DNA of 64,000 nt from Notospermus geniculatus (GCA_002633025.1 NMRB01000252.1:39193-103192), one strand, 5' to 3'. Shown: positions 1 to 11,129, numbered from the stretch's first letter. The notes: generated from the letters alone by a model not told the origin. Made by a program: numbers and translations.

Positions 1-160
1 AATGCTAAATGATTGCCTCAATCATCTAAGTTTTTTTGTCTGGGTCTTAGTTTTATAGTTGGTTGGGTCTTAGTTTTATAGGTCTTAGTTTTATAGTTGG
101 TCGGGTCTTAGTTTTATAGGTCTTAGATCTTAGGTCTTAGTTTTATAGACACCCGGTCAC
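1..160. repeat. tandem repeat of GGTCTTAGTTTTATA units
   Basis: The motif GGTCTTAGTTTTATA recurs at least five times between about 45 and 150, separated by short GTTGGT(C)G spacers. It looks like a degenerate minisatellite with a unit of about 15-30 bp, cut by the left window edge. No coding role is apparent. Confidence 0.75.
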
Positions 161-183
161 ATTCCACCCGAACAATCACTATA

Positions 184-585
184 ATGCGATATTTTGCATG
201 TTTTGGCTGGTTTCATTTTGGGTCGTTTCAATTTGGGTCGTTTCAATGTTTTGAGGTTACCGAACGATTGAGGTTGCCAAGGGTTTGCTCTGCTTGTCTA
301 GAGGAGGAGGATCTTCATGAGATTAACAGGGGCCATCAGGATAGATTTTATCAGGGCCCAGGTGAAGTGGCCCAGGTGAGGTCTAGACATTATGTAATAC
401 AGAAAGGTGCTCTATTGGTTTTAGATACCTTTCTTGATGTATTAGTACATGTAAATGCCAGTGATGGCATTGGTGATGGCTCATCCCATGTTCCTGTTGT
501 TTTAGACTTCATAGGCTACATAGCAACTGATTCACCAATGATAAGCTTTGCTGTGTGTACCTCAATAATGAATCAAAGTCGTTAA
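184..585 (+). other. 133-codon ORF of unknown status
   Basis: This uninterrupted ATG-to-TAA frame follows the tandem array. Its first 25 codons contain a local repeat (FGSFQFGSFQ, from the TTTGGGTCGTTTCAA unit), which suggests the start is not a real N-terminus. The middle is charged (LEEEDLHEINRGHQDRFYQ) and the end hydrophobic. I recognise no family. It could be a decayed mobile-element fragment or chance; no splice signals clearly bound it. Confidence 0.15.
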
Positions 586-1764
586 TTGCATCGTGAGCCC
601 AGCACCATCAAAAAGTTGGTTTCAGGAGCGATGGACGCCCCAAAATGCTGATGAAGCAAATTCAAGGCGGTCGGTCTGCTTGTTGACTGCTGACCACCCG
701 GGATGGCCAGCTGCTAATGTAGTAAAATATTGTGGAATTGTAGCTTAATGGCTCCGTTTACAAATAAAATGAGTTGCTAATTTAAAACATGATGAAGTCT
801 AGACCAGAAGTATTGATTTCTTCTGTTACCTGTGATTTTACAAAGCTAAAGGTGTTCAAACACCTATCACAACAGTGTAGTCGCCAGTAGTAACACTGCA
901 AGTGATAAGGGTGGCAGATATAGGAGACTTGATCCTGTCACGGTAAGATATCAGCCATGATAGACATGAAAATTTCCTCCATTCCTCTATACAATAGGTT
1001 GAGGCATATCAAACATCCTGAAAAAATCCTGCTGTGTTTAATCCCTCTCCTGCCCTGAGCCGCCGATGGGGCATGTATGTTGTAAAAGAGAGTGATCTGC
1101 AAATGGTGGAGTAAAAAAATTATAAAATTGAAAAGCAACCCGAATCTTAATGCCCATACTACCCATGATCAAATCACTGTTATCATTATCAGGTGATGAA
1201 GAATGCGATGCAGCTGATGCAGGTTAATCCCGTCTGCGTCAAAATGAGTTATGATCACTCAAGTCACCAGATGCTTTGAAGTTTGCTGCCCTTGTAGTCC
1301 GACTTTGCATATACTACGTCTTGCTTCAGATGACCTGGCCACATATCGGGAACCAAACAAAAAGCATTTGATTTAATTGCCGTGATATCTATTTAAATTG
1401 ATTTCTAATTCAATAAATTAGCATGAATGGTGTTAATTTGGGCGGTGTAATAAATAAATGTGGCTTGAGGGTCCTTGCGGTCCCCGTGCAGGTGCAATAA
1501 CATGGCCAGATGTTACCTCTTCTTCACCTGCTTTTGTCTCTCCATTAGAAAAAACTGAAAGTGTTTCACCTGGTGCTAGGGTTCTCCAAACATCAAACTT
1601 GTCATTCCTGGTGAAAAAAACAAGCAGGAAGCAGGAATTAATTTCTCAGAATGTATATCATTTAGGAGAAAAATAGAGGAGAATGAGTCATTTTTTGTAA
1701 ACGGATACATTTCACAAGTTTGTGAAATCTGAAACCTCTCTTAAAGAGTATAGGTAAAAATGGG
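586..1764. other. non-coding stretch, nothing recognised
   Basis: AT-rich sequence with only short open frames in every frame. No repeat family, RNA gene or exon with convincing splice sites was seen. Confidence 0.5.
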
Positions 1765-1834
1765 TAGTTGTAATAACCTGGACGCTGGAGTCTGGACTCT
1801 GGACTCGTTTTGCATCATTGGATTGAACCGCCTG
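1765..1834 (+). repeat. 70-bp repeat, left copy of an inverted pair
   Basis: This segment contains GGACGCTGGAGTCTGGACTC and ends GGATTGAACCGCCTG. It recurs as a near-perfect reverse complement at 3655-3724 (one G/A difference seen). The two copies enclose the Mutator-like element at 2026-2912. They may be terminal repeats of a 1.96-kb element or independent copies of one dispersed repeat in opposite orientation. Confidence 0.8.
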
Positions 1835-2016
1835 GTTATAATGAAATTCATTCTCATTCTTCGTGTATCGTTCCACTTATCAGTCATTGGCACACATCTG
1901 GTGACCTGGGGTAAAATGGAAAGGAGGCCTATTTCCTGAAGAATTACAGATGTTGGATGACCTTGTCTCTGATTGTGTGTTGGGACGTGTGAGACGAACT
2001 TTGGAGGCATAGGCCT

Positions 2017-2921
2017 ATGACATATCGGCAGTTCGAAAACGCCGAACTGCCGAACGCGCCGAACCGCCGAACTTGGTACGCAGAACTCTACCCCAATTTC
2101 GAAAAGACAGAACCGTAGCCATTTTTTTCAAAATTGCCTAATTTGCCTATTATTCATGCTAGATACCTAGAATTCACGCAATCTGCGCTGATAGTTAGGA
2201 GTTCTTCAGCCTAACTGAGATGCAATACATGTAGGCCTAGATACATATACATTGCTTCGTGCCCTAGATATGCTACCTACTGCTACCAGTGCAACAAATT
2301 ATCAATGCTCCTGGGTGGTCATCAAGCTTCGTCCCTCTGATGTCAATTACTGTGTTTATTTGGCTCGTATTACAGCGGGCTTCGATAGAGAGGTAATAAT
2401 TACATCACCAAGCTCTAAAAATATTAGGCCTACAGCGAATCTCTGTTCGTTCGGCAAGCAAACACACTGGCGGCACCTCTAAACCTCATAAACCTCATTT
2501 ATTCGGTGCATTCAATACACCTTGAAATCACGATCTTTGGCTAATATTCATAAAATCTAGCAAATGCTTTTACTTCAAGTTTTGCAGTACATTTACATTG
2601 GACCTCGATGTGCAAATCTTAAGTAAAAGCATTTGCTAACTTTTATGAGTACCAGCCATTGTCCGAAAGGTTAGGAATAGTTGTAGACGATACTTTGACG
2701 TGCCAAATTATTGAGGGCCGACACGATACATATTTTGCTGTTGTGTGAACAGACAAGACAAGCTGACATGTTCGAAGACTGATTGGAACATAAAATCACA
2801 AATTTAGGCGCTTTTGAAAAAAAATGGTTGCGGTTCTGTCTTTTCGAAATTGGGGTAGAGTTCTGCGTACCAATTTCGGCGGTTCGGCGCGTTCGGCGTT
2901 TTCGAACTGCCGATGACATAT
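2017..2921. mobile_element. non-autonomous Mutator-like element, 887 bp with 9-bp target duplication
   Basis: The element spans 2026-2912 and is flanked on both sides by ATGACATAT (2017-2025 and 2913-2921). Both ends start CGGCAGTTCGAAAACGCCGA and continue as terminal inverted repeats of about 110 bp, with one roughly 10-bp length difference. A second inverted pair lies inside (2538-2575 against 2621-2657). No transposase frame is present. Long terminal repeats with 9-bp target duplications are typical of Mutator-like elements; that class is inference from structure alone. Confidence 0.8.
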
Positions 2922-2945
2922 GTGTATGAGAGAGAATTGAGGTGT

Positions 2946-3070
2946 AACCTCAGGCCCAAAACTGGTAGTTTCGATACATTCTGAATACCGTAATCAGGAC
3001 ACCTGTCCATTCAGGACACCATCTGTCAGGCCTGAATCAGCTATCTTTAATTGAGAGGTTCCACTCAACA
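2946..3070 (+). repeat. copy 1 of the 'GGTTCCACT' dispersed inverted-repeat family
   Basis: It contains CAGGACACC, a CCCAAAACTGGTAGTTTC block and ends TTGAGAGGTTCCACT. The middle block and the GAGAGGTTCCACT end are shared with 53711-53875, so the two are diverged members of one family. It starts about 25 bp right of the Mutator-like element. Confidence 0.55.
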
Positions 3071-3654
3071 TGTAGTGATTCTTATTACATGGTACCTTTC
3101 ATTGATATTTCATGGGGATAAATACCCTTTACATGTTTCATTCTCTGCATTCTTGTGTTTTTGACACGAGGGTCAATTCGAAACCTGGCACTGGCACTGG
3201 CGCAATCGTGTTCTGGCCTGCAGCCGATTGTCTTATGATAATACTATGACATGTATGTAGTTTTTAGCAAGGAAGTCAACTTAGACACGGGGATTTTTTA
3301 GACAAGAGAAATGCTGTATTAGTGTCATGGTCTCTTTTAGTTTAGTTTAAACTGTTTATTTAAGAAGAGAAATGAATACAAAGGAAGGCCATTACTGTTA
3401 AACAATACCTTTAGAAATATAGTCTCTTCTGTATCTGACCCAGACTGACAACCTGCAACCCAATCTCGCTAACCCAGAATAAAACAACAAAGTACGGTGC
3501 TCCTTGTTTTCGGATTCGCTCCACTTGTACAGTAAGATGAAACTGTCTGACCTCTGCATCTTGGAGATTGCCTGCGACCTGCATATCACTTCAGTTCACC
3601 AAGGCCTTGGCCCTTGACAGTTCACTGAGTATATTTTCAAGTGAAAAAGACTGT
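3071..3654. other. non-coding stretch, nothing recognised
   Basis: Only short frames are open. The region contains one short GGCACTGGCACTGGC repeat and no supported exon. Confidence 0.5.
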
Positions 3655-3724
3655 CAGGCGGTTCAATCCAATGATGCAAAATGAGTCCAGAGTCCAGACT
3701 CCAGCGTCCAGGTTATTACAACTA
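3655..3724 (-). repeat. 70-bp repeat, right copy of an inverted pair
   Basis: Reverse complement of 1765-1834, starting CAGGCGGTTCAATCC. See the left copy for interpretation. Confidence 0.8.
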
Positions 3725-3948
3725 CCGTAAAAATGGCCCTATTTTTCATCATTAGCAGTTTTTGCAAACTGCTTTGGAGTATGTTAAATGATTTTTTTGT
3801 CAAATTCCTTTTGATAACAGGGTGGGTAGTGATTGCTAGCGAAAATATTAAGGTGTATGTATCAAATCAATGAATTTAGGTAGATCAGTTCGCATCAGTA
3901 TTTTCACTTTCTTGGTGTAAAGTTCTACAACTGCAATAAAAATAAAGT

Positions 3949-4065
3949 GGAACCTCTCTTAAGTGGACACCTCTAGCGGACACCTCTCTATTGACCATTT
4001 CTATTCAATTTGGCCTCTTTAAGAACTCCTCAGTCCCAGAGGTGTCCTTAATAGAGAGTTCTTAC
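3949..4065 (+). repeat. copy 2 of the 'GGTTCCACT' dispersed inverted-repeat family
   Basis: It begins GTGGAACCTCTCTTAAG and ends with the reverse-complementary GTCCTTAATAGAGAG...TTC, so the ends pair. It holds the same GGACACCTCTCTATT words as the copy at 53711-53875. Many marine-invertebrate genomes carry repeats of this style (recollection, not a search). Confidence 0.65.
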
Positions 4066-5029
4066 CAGGTGTCTGGCTATCATGCCCCCCCCCCCAACTC
4101 ATCCATTGCAACTCATCAGGAACAAGATTGTCTGATTATAAAGTAACAGAGTATATGTTCAGAATTATGAAACAAAACCGGTTTGATCATTCAACACAAG
4201 ATGTTTGTGTGTGATCTGGATATCTGGGTGACCAGTTACTTTGTAATGACAGAATGATGAAACATGATCTTTCATAAAGATGAACTGTCACTGTATTTGG
4301 TGAATTTGAAGTGTGATTTATTATTTGGCCAAGTGGTTTTATTGTAGTCTTCATGTTGATTGACATGTGACCATGTTGCTGACCCATGTCACTGTTTTTT
4401 ATCATTTTCTGGGTGTTCTAAATCTCTCTCCAATGGTAAAACAATAAACCTATTTTGGGATGGTGATGATGAAACCCAGATAAATGGCTTTATTAATTTA
4501 GTTGTCCGGTTGCTCTGTGATGAATTTTGTTCTCACGATGTTCATCCCTGGGAATGATGTGCATCCTGTATCTTATTTGAAATCTGGTACTCTTTATCTT
4601 GTGAAGTGGTTGGCCCAAGTGTCAATCCTGTGACCTTACAAGGTGAAATGGAGACTGGAAGCTTCCAACTTCCAACTTGGTGATAAAGTGCAAGTTCTGT
4701 ACAGTACTCCTGTACCCTGCATGGCACAAAACTATTGAGATCTATGTTTCAGTCATTGCTACTTATGATATAAAGTGACAAGCTGGCATCAATTAGTTCA
4801 GCAATTTGAGAGTTTAACATGGCAGTGTTCAGCTGTGACAGAACGGAACACCTAGTTGCTGCAGACCTGGTGACTGCATTTCTGAGCTGAATTTTTTTCC
4901 TTCAAGTTGTTTAGGGAGATGATCTGGACATAATCATGAAATTGAAGCTTTGATAAAGTTACATCCTCATTGGATGTGACAGATTTTGGTCATTAACCTG
5001 TAAGGGGCGTGGTTCCTTTAACTTGACAG
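4066..5029. other. non-coding stretch with a short C tract
   Basis: A C tract lies near 4085. No exon, RNA gene or repeat family was recognised in the remainder. Confidence 0.5.
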
Positions 5030-5215
5030 CACTGTCCTACCAGCCAATAGGAACAGTCAGCTGCGCTTACTGCCGAAAGATGGCAGCAAAGTTCTAACGA
5101 CCAATACAAAAGAACATTCTCCTGATTGGTGCTCACTCAACCGTGAATTGGTACGCAAGGCATTGGATTGGGTTGTAGTGACACCTATTGGTCAACTGAT
5201 TGACAGATCCTTTTC
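5030..5215 (+). repeat. CCAATAGG-ended dispersed repeat, copy 1
   Basis: It starts near CTGTCCTACCAGCCAATAGG and ends with the inverted form CCTATTGGTCAACTGATTGACAG. Internal landmarks are GATGGCAGCAAAGTTCTA and GATTGGTGCT. The same order occurs at 38495-38662 (same strand) and, reversed, at 6775-6905. Paired ends and no coding frame suggest a non-autonomous DNA element. Confidence 0.75.
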
Positions 5216-5648
5216 CAGTTCCCCCACACATGTCAAGACATGAACAGCAATACTTTCATTTGTTTAAATTATACTTTTATTCTAAGTCATATTTATTTAC
5301 ATACAATAAATAGCCCTACCCGTAATAGTTACAGTTGGGTAGAAAACATACGTGTACAGGCAGCATACTGATATTTTCACAGAATCTTGAGAGAGATGAT
5401 CCCATAAATATCAAATCAGCACTCAAAATACTTCATTGTTTAAAGGAGCACGGTATTGGATCTCTAATGCGTTATTTGACTGCCGATGTAGAGGGAGCCA
5501 CCTAGCGGCCGCAACACGAACTACAAAAATGCATTACAAAATGTACGTAATAAATCGGGTTAATTCGCTGAAAACGTAGTTAGTCCCTGGGTTGGAGAGT
5601 GGCGCAGTGGCGCCGGCTGGCGAGAAAAAGTGGCAATACTGTGGTCCT
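5216..5648. other. sequence downstream of the TMEM272-like gene
   Basis: This should contain the 3' UTR of the minus-strand gene. An AATAAA occurs on the plus strand (5305-5310), but no poly(A) signal is clear on the minus strand. A GC-richer patch (5495-5640) contains GAGAGTGGCGCAGTGGCGCC. No other feature was seen. Confidence 0.4.
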
Positions 5649-7162
5649 CTAACAAACAGATTGATAATCCTGCCTCCTTGAGTATGATGAGAATCCAGTC
5701 CCTAGGCAGTCACATTCACGGGCATCACAACATCCACATGGACAGAAGAATTTCAAAAGCCTTGAAATGTAGAGAATGTCGGAGATGACGAAGAAGACGA
5801 GGGCGAAGATTATAAGGCTTTCGTTGCAATAATCTGAACTGCTTGCGATGAAACTCATATTCTTCGCTGCATCTGACACCCAGTAATTACCTGAAGAAAA
5901 AAAAATCAGAGGGGTTATAGGTATTCATCATGTCCTCCCACCGCAGGACTTTGACCTCCCTCCTCTTCTCACACTTGTGCGAGTGAATAAAGAGTGAGTG
6001 AGGTAAAAACCCCTGCTGTGGGAGGATGGGTATTCATTGCCTAAAGAGTTGATTACAAACACCTCATTGGTTAATATGTTGCCCTTTTGAAGCCTATAAT
6101 GAGCTGTTTAAAGGGGTTTTGATACTCATGGTCTTATGAGGAGGATGTTTTGGGCTTTCATTGTAAGACTAGTGAAACAATCTAGCAAATTGTACTTACC
6201 AATTATGGTCCATATGAAAAAGAAGAATAACAGGATGAAGTCGATGACTCTGCCGTTTGTGCAAATTTCATCTTCATCAGTGTCAATATTACCACATGTT
6301 GCCCATTGTACGATGTTGAGAAGACACTTGAGGGTGGCAACGATTCCTCCCACCATCAGATAGACTGGGATAAGGGGCTGCGCTGGACAGGAATCATTCA
6401 GGAACGAAATCCCTGGAAAAGGCAAGATAAATGTTGAATTAGTGAGATGTTCATTCTACGAGACAGAGTGGTTGTGCGTGTTCTGGAATGTTTAAGATCT
6501 GTATTCAAGGAAGGAAATGCCCTCACATCTTGACATATCAAGGCATACGGTCACTCTGCCTTTGAATACACTCCCTGGATTGAGTGACGGTAGAGTGATT
6601 TCGGGCGTTTGTCAGGGCAAGATGATGCCCTCAAAGGCAGCTTCTTGTTTTGCTGTCTGTCTGATCTTACTTACCAACAATGATTGAACCTATCCAAAAA
6701 GGCAATGATACCACTGTGTATACCTTGTAGACAACTGAAAAGAAACCATAATGGCATCAGTTAAAGCTCTGTTAGTCAGTTGACCAATAGGTGTCATTAC
6801 AGCCCAATTCAATGCCTGGTGGACCCATTCATGGTTGCTTGAGCGGGGAGAATGTTCTTTTGTATTGGTGCGCTAAAACTTTTCTGCCACCTTTTGGCAA
6901 TAAACATGGCTGACTGGAGTCTCACCACAACTTTCATAATCACCTAATAATTCTCATCCATAGAAAGGGGTAGTTTGATCGGCTGTTTCATGGCTTTCTG
7001 TGAATGTCAATGGACTTAATATCTACAGAATTTAGAGGGAATGATGCCTTAAAATTCTGTTGCACAATATGCAAATTGCAGAAAGTGTGATAAAAACTTA
7101 CTGGTTCCGTCAAAGCCGAATAGCATTGATACTCCTCTGATACCTCCTTTAATTGCTTCCAT
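5649..7162 (-). CDS. TMEM272-like four-pass membrane protein, four coding exons
   Basis: The coding exons on the minus strand are 7162-7102, 6734-6675, 6412-6200 and 5890-5649. All three introns are phase 1 with GTAAGT donors and pyrimidine-rich CAG acceptors. The exons total 576 nt, giving 191 residues plus stop with no frame conflict. Predicted membrane segments are at about residues 25-45, 55-75, 96-116 and 136-157. The family-like signature CPAQPLIPVYLMVGG spans residues 49-63, and GNYWV follows the third helix. A Cys-rich patch (CPCGCC, 161-166) after the last helix could be lipid-modified. The start is the ATG two bases after an acceptor, so a 5' UTR exon should lie upstream; an upstream in-frame start cannot be excluded. 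The family is known as small multi-pass proteins of unknown function. The exon structure is seen; the family name rests on motif memory. Confidence 0.8.
5929..6029. mobile_element. hAT-like MITE family, copy 1 (in the last intron of the TMEM272-like gene)
   Basis: The roughly 100-bp palindromic element has ends CATGTCCTCCCAC and, inverted, CCATCCTCCCACAGCAGG. It is flanked by the 8-bp direct repeat GTATTCAT (5921-5928, 6030-6037). Family consensus ends are CATCCTCCCACAGCAGGG. Eight-bp target duplications fit hAT-type transposition. Confidence 0.85.
6775..6905 (-). repeat. CCAATAGG-ended dispersed repeat, copy 2 (reversed)
   Basis: It reads CAGTTGACCAATAGGTGTCA, then TTCATGG and GTATTGGTGCGCTAAAACTT, and ends at TGCCACCTTTTGGCAATA. 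This is the reverse-complement order of 5030-5215. It lies in the second intron of the TMEM272-like gene. Confidence 0.65.
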
Positions 7163-7164
7163 AT

Positions 7165-8353
7165 CTGGAAAAAAATTACATCTGTTAACTCATCTGCTCC
7201 CACGTTTGAGCAGACGGTATCTTCTGTTGAAGTTTTCTAAAATCCTTGGAAATAAACTGGAAAAAATTTGAAGAAACTTCCTTCAGATGGTTCACAGGAT
7301 AAACCTTTCTTCAAATATTTTTCAATCAGTACCATAGGATGTGAGAAAACGTGGACAGAAGATACCGTCTGCTGGACTCTGGGGGCAGATGAGTTAAATA
7401 GTGAATTCACTTGACACTAACCCCCTTCCCCAAAAATGCAAATCCCATTATTCAATGCCACAAAGACAGTACCAAACAAATGGATAGATTGTGGACATTT
7501 TAGGGGCTTTTCAAAAACTATTTCCATGGGCCTAGGCCTACATGTACTTACGTACCTGTATATTATAAGTTTGTGGAGCTTCCCTCTGCAAGTTGGATGT
7601 CCTCTAGTCTATGCTCTTAAAGAACAATGCACATGGTCAACACCGTCCAGCTCTTACATACTACACCACACTGTTTACTCAGACTTTCTGCGTAATTTCC
7701 CGGGGAGATAAAGAGAAATTTTCCTCTTTTGGTGATTAAGTCTGTTGATTAGGTCAGAGTTTGATCTCATGTGAGTCATTTCGGCTGATAGTACACTTTG
7801 AACAGTGCTTCATGCATTAGGTTGTTTGTAGTATTTTAAAGAGACCTACATAATCAACTGCGTCATTATAGTACATATAAATCATCATTCGGATGTTATT
7901 CAATAGAGAGTTCGTCATCTTTTTCCATTTCCTAGATCAGCCCTCATTCTGTCTGTTGTCTACTGACATCAGTGAGAGTCCACATTACCAAAACTAATAG
8001 GCCAGTTGGTCAAGTGTTATACAGGATGTAAAATAAAACGTAATGTTCTTGAAGTGATAAGATTCCCTTTTGTTTGTTTTATTTATCACTTATTGACCTT
8101 TTATCGTTGTTTTTCAGCTTTGATAAAAATAGGACCAAATACAACTTATGCAACTCTTACTGTCAATATCTCTTAGCCAGACATGTTGTCTTTGATGACG
8201 TCATCTGCATTTTTGTGCAGGGAAAATCAAGTTGACTGTTGCTTTAGACTTCAACAACTGACGTCACTTCTCCTCATGCCAAATTCACCGAATAATGCAA
8301 CAGCCGAGTTTTCTCCATTTCTTCTCATTCAGCCATCACTCTTATCTTTTCAG
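7165..8353. other. region between the TMEM272-like start and the first RAD51B exon in view
   Basis: It should include the 5' end of the minus-strand gene and an intron of RAD51B. No RAD51B exon upstream of 8354 was recognised here or further left. An open frame at 7436-7711 lacks splice context and similarity. Confidence 0.4.
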
Positions 8354-9230
8354 ATTGTAGTTACAAACCAGATTACAACAAGATTTGGAGTGCCGAAGGA
8401 AGTGAAGCTGAGTACATCAGAGGGTTAGTCAAGGGGGTATTTTGGGACCCCAACATTTCTTTATTTTGATAGTGCAGGAACATTCATCCTTGTGAATTAT
8501 TGTCACAGTTAATAAAAGGGTAAAGTCATAAAGATTGCCTCATCATGATAAGTAAAGTATATTTTTGCAGCAAATATAGCAAACTTATAAACATAGCAAA
8601 ACAAAACAACATAGCAAATTATGATTTCTATATTATTGCAGGCTAGACATACTTGTGAGTTCCTGATGATAATGATTGTCTATAGAGGAAATTGTTGAGG
8701 AAAGATGTCTCGAATGCAAATTGCAAAACCTGTTCTCTGAAGTCCAGAAAAGGCAGCATATATATATTGATTCAAAGGAGGTAAAAATTTGCATCTTTTT
8801 CTTTTAGATACGTCTGCCAACCTAGAGGGTGAAGGAGGCTATGTCACTGCTGCCCTTGGGAATATGTGGAGTCATTGTGTCAATACAAGATTCATTGTTC
8901 AATATCTGGATGGACCCAGAAGGCAGGTAAGGCTGGTCATCCAGGACCTTGGATTGTTCACAAGGAAGGTTACATCAGCTCCCATCAGCTGGCATCGCAT
9001 CTGACAACTGAAAGTAGGGGCCTATTCTAAATTCTGAATCAGTTTCTTTTCCACTATTTGTTCGTAGCTGATGGGGCATGAGTAAGATCAATTGAGGAAC
9101 TCAACTTTTGATATTGATAACAAAATCTGAAGTTCAACCATTTGTTTCCAGATCCTTGTTGCCAAATCACCTGTTGCACCATTTGCTGCTTTCATCTATA
9201 CCATTCAGAGCTGTGGTTTTGTTTTAGAAG
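8354..9230 (+). CDS. RAD51B: RAD51B C-terminal exons (RAD51 paralog)
   Basis: Three exons, 8354-8423, 8808-8926 and 9152-9230, join in phase and encode about 89 residues. They read IVVTNQITTRFGVPKEV, then GGYVTAALGNMWSHCVNTRF, then ILVAKSPVAPFAAFIYTIQ. The VTNQ strand, the ALGNxWSHxVNTR motif and the AKSP-AP-F-YTI tail match the C-terminal RecA-fold core of RAD51B rather than RAD51, RAD51C or RAD51D. RAD51B works in the nucleus in the BCDX2 complex (with RAD51C, RAD51D and XRCC2) in homologous recombination repair. The first donor is the weaker GTTAGT; the others are GTAAGG and GTAAGA. The last exon ends in phase 1 after GFVLE, so at least one more exon is needed. Exons with the Walker A and B motifs were not found in 1-8353 and presumably lie left of the window. 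Confidence 0.88.
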
Positions 9231-9322
9231 GTAAGAGAAATAATGCTCCAGCTCAGCTTGATCATATGACCTGAACCCTGGACATTCTGAAAAATGAATG
9301 TCAAATTGGTGGTCCCACTCAG

Positions 9323-9420
9323 TGTTGCCCCCTTTTAACAAATAGAGAAATCATGTGCGAGGCCCTCTTGGACTTACAAGGTACTGGTCATTGCTGCCCC
9401 CTTTTAACAAGCACAAGAAA
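9323..9420 (+). repeat. short direct repeat with TTGCCCCCTTTTAACAA
   Basis: GTTGCCCCCTTTTAACAA near 9323 recurs as GCTGCCCCCTTTTAACAA near 9391, each followed by AAGAAA-like sequence. It is a local partial duplication of about 70 bp. Confidence 0.6.
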
Positions 9421-9533
9421 CGTGTGATGCTGCACTACAATACTGATGCTAACTGTTTCATGGATAAAGTTGTTTAGTTACGCGGTCAACATTTCGTTAG
9501 CAGAAATATGTCTGTGACATGATGTTGAAAAGC

Positions 9534-9893
9534 TCATGGATCTCTGTGTTGTGAAATCTTCATCAATTCTTTTGATGTAATCTCTGGGTGTTCGATCATG
9601 TTACAAAAAATTTTGTCAGCAGTCTTGATATTCAGTGCCAGACCAATGCCTTGGAGTAGAAAGCTGTCGCTCCAAATTGAACAAATGATAATGTGTGTCA
9701 TCTTTCCACAATCAAAGCTCCTGTCACAAAACCACAAAAGACAAGTTTTGCAAGTCATTTTAGGTGGACACTGTGTCCACCGGAGCATGCAAATACACCT
9801 CAGTATTGGACCATATAATATCTTGGATGCTATGACTGCGGCAGCATAGACCATTATACTCATTATCATGATAAAGGCTGCTGTTACTGATGC
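9534..9893 (-). other. hydrophobic ORF, possible exon or gene fragment
   Basis: The frame is open from 9893 (just after a TGA) to a stop at 9534, about 119 codons, with the first ATG at 9869. It reads as a membrane segment (IMIMSIMVYAAAVIASKI), a Cys-rich loop (CPPKMTCKTCLLWFC), a second hydrophobic part and a soluble tail (IEHPEITSKELMKISQ). The composition looks protein-like, but I recognise no family. The opposite strand is also open over 83 codons, which weakens the case. It lies in the RAD51B intron downstream of 9230. Confidence 0.25.
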
Positions 9894-10521
9894 GGGACAA
9901 CTTCAGCTAATGGGCAATTAAGGATTCCAAGAAGGAGTACCATGTGAAGAAATGTGCTTTGAGGGAATTCCAAATGCATCACAAAAGTGTCGGCAGAATT
10001 GCTGCAGTTATTGTTGGGTTAAATCAGAGTGCAGGGCGATTGCTTTTATCTGATGTTGTTCTGGTGATAAGATGCTGGTGGGAGAATAGTTCGTGATTTT
10101 CCCATGGTTGGGACATGAAGTATGAAACTAAATGGTTTGTTCTTTGAGTTTTTGCACCATTTTCCATTACACAGGTGGTTTTCAAATGAAGTGTAGCCAC
10201 TGCCAGGATTATGGCAAAGGATTTAGGTTTGAATTATGTCTGAACATTCTGAAAAACACTTACAAATAGACATGCTGATGGTTTCCATTGAAGGAAATTT
10301 AAGATCATGTGGAGCTCTTTCAAATCTTGAAGATTATGATGGACCCCAATAGCAAATGGGTCTTTCTTTTAGGAATTAGTTTTAGAGACACCTATAACCC
10401 AGTCCTCTTAAATCCTGAGATGAGTTCTCATCCCTGAAGAATTTTCTATTGAAACAAAATTGCTGTGATTTACGATCCTGTGTTGTAAGAAATCTGACAA
10501 TGGAGCCCAGGGAGTTGTTGA

Positions 10522-10619
10522 CCAACCTCCCACAGCAGGGGCTTTTTCCTCCCTCTTCTTCATCCACGGTGTGTGAGTGTATGAAGAGGAGCAATACCAA
10601 GCCCTGCTGTGGGAGAATG
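10522..10619. mobile_element. hAT-like MITE family, copy 2
   Basis: Ends are CCAACCTCCCACAGCAGGGG and, inverted, CATTCTCCCACAGCAGGG. The flanking 8-mers GTTGTTGA (10514-10521) and GCTGTTGA (10620-10627) match at 7 of 8 positions, as expected for an older target duplication. Confidence 0.8.
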
Positions 10620-10989
10620 GCTGTTGAGATCCCCGGGGAAGCAGCGTCATTCTTCACGCATGCCACAGGATGAATCCCGTGATGCGTCCATCAGGTGAGT
10701 GGGTGAGTCTCACTTCACAGGTGGTAGACAATGCGCTCAGGCCACCGGATGGAGCAGGTCACTGCAATATTGACACGCACCAGGACACCAATTGTCCGCA
10801 CAGCATTCAACCAAACCCATCATTCTTCTGGAGGCACAATCAACACATTGATACATTTTGGATTTTTTCCAAGTGTTTTTTGATTGCGTGCCGATGGAGT
10901 TTAAGATTCCATCATGTGCAATTCCATTACTCTGATTTCTATTTGAAGCACTTTCAAAATGAAATAGAACCAAAGACAAATAACTTAGG

Positions 10990-11120
10990 GCATCAATTGT
11001 CTCTCAGACTGTGTACCATCAAAATGGTCTTACATGAAGAATCCATTGTTACTTACAGCATCAATTGTCTCTTAGGCTGTGTGCCCTCATGGTGTTGCAT
11101 GAAGAATCCATTGTTTTCTT
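10990..11120 (+). repeat. two-copy tandem repeat, unit 68 bp
   Basis: GCATCAATTGTCTCTCAG...ATGAAGAATCCATTGTT (10990-11057) is followed at once by a diverged second copy (11058-11120) with the same start and end words. Confidence 0.75.
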
Positions 11121-11129
11121 TATAAAAGA

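Noticed and set aside
10737-10979. Minus-strand Cys-rich peptide (MMGLVECCADNWCPGACQYC) resembling an insulin-type A chain
   Set aside because: Cysteine spacing is wrong (four residues between CC and the next C instead of three, then a three-residue gap); no B chain, signal peptide or cleavage site nearby.
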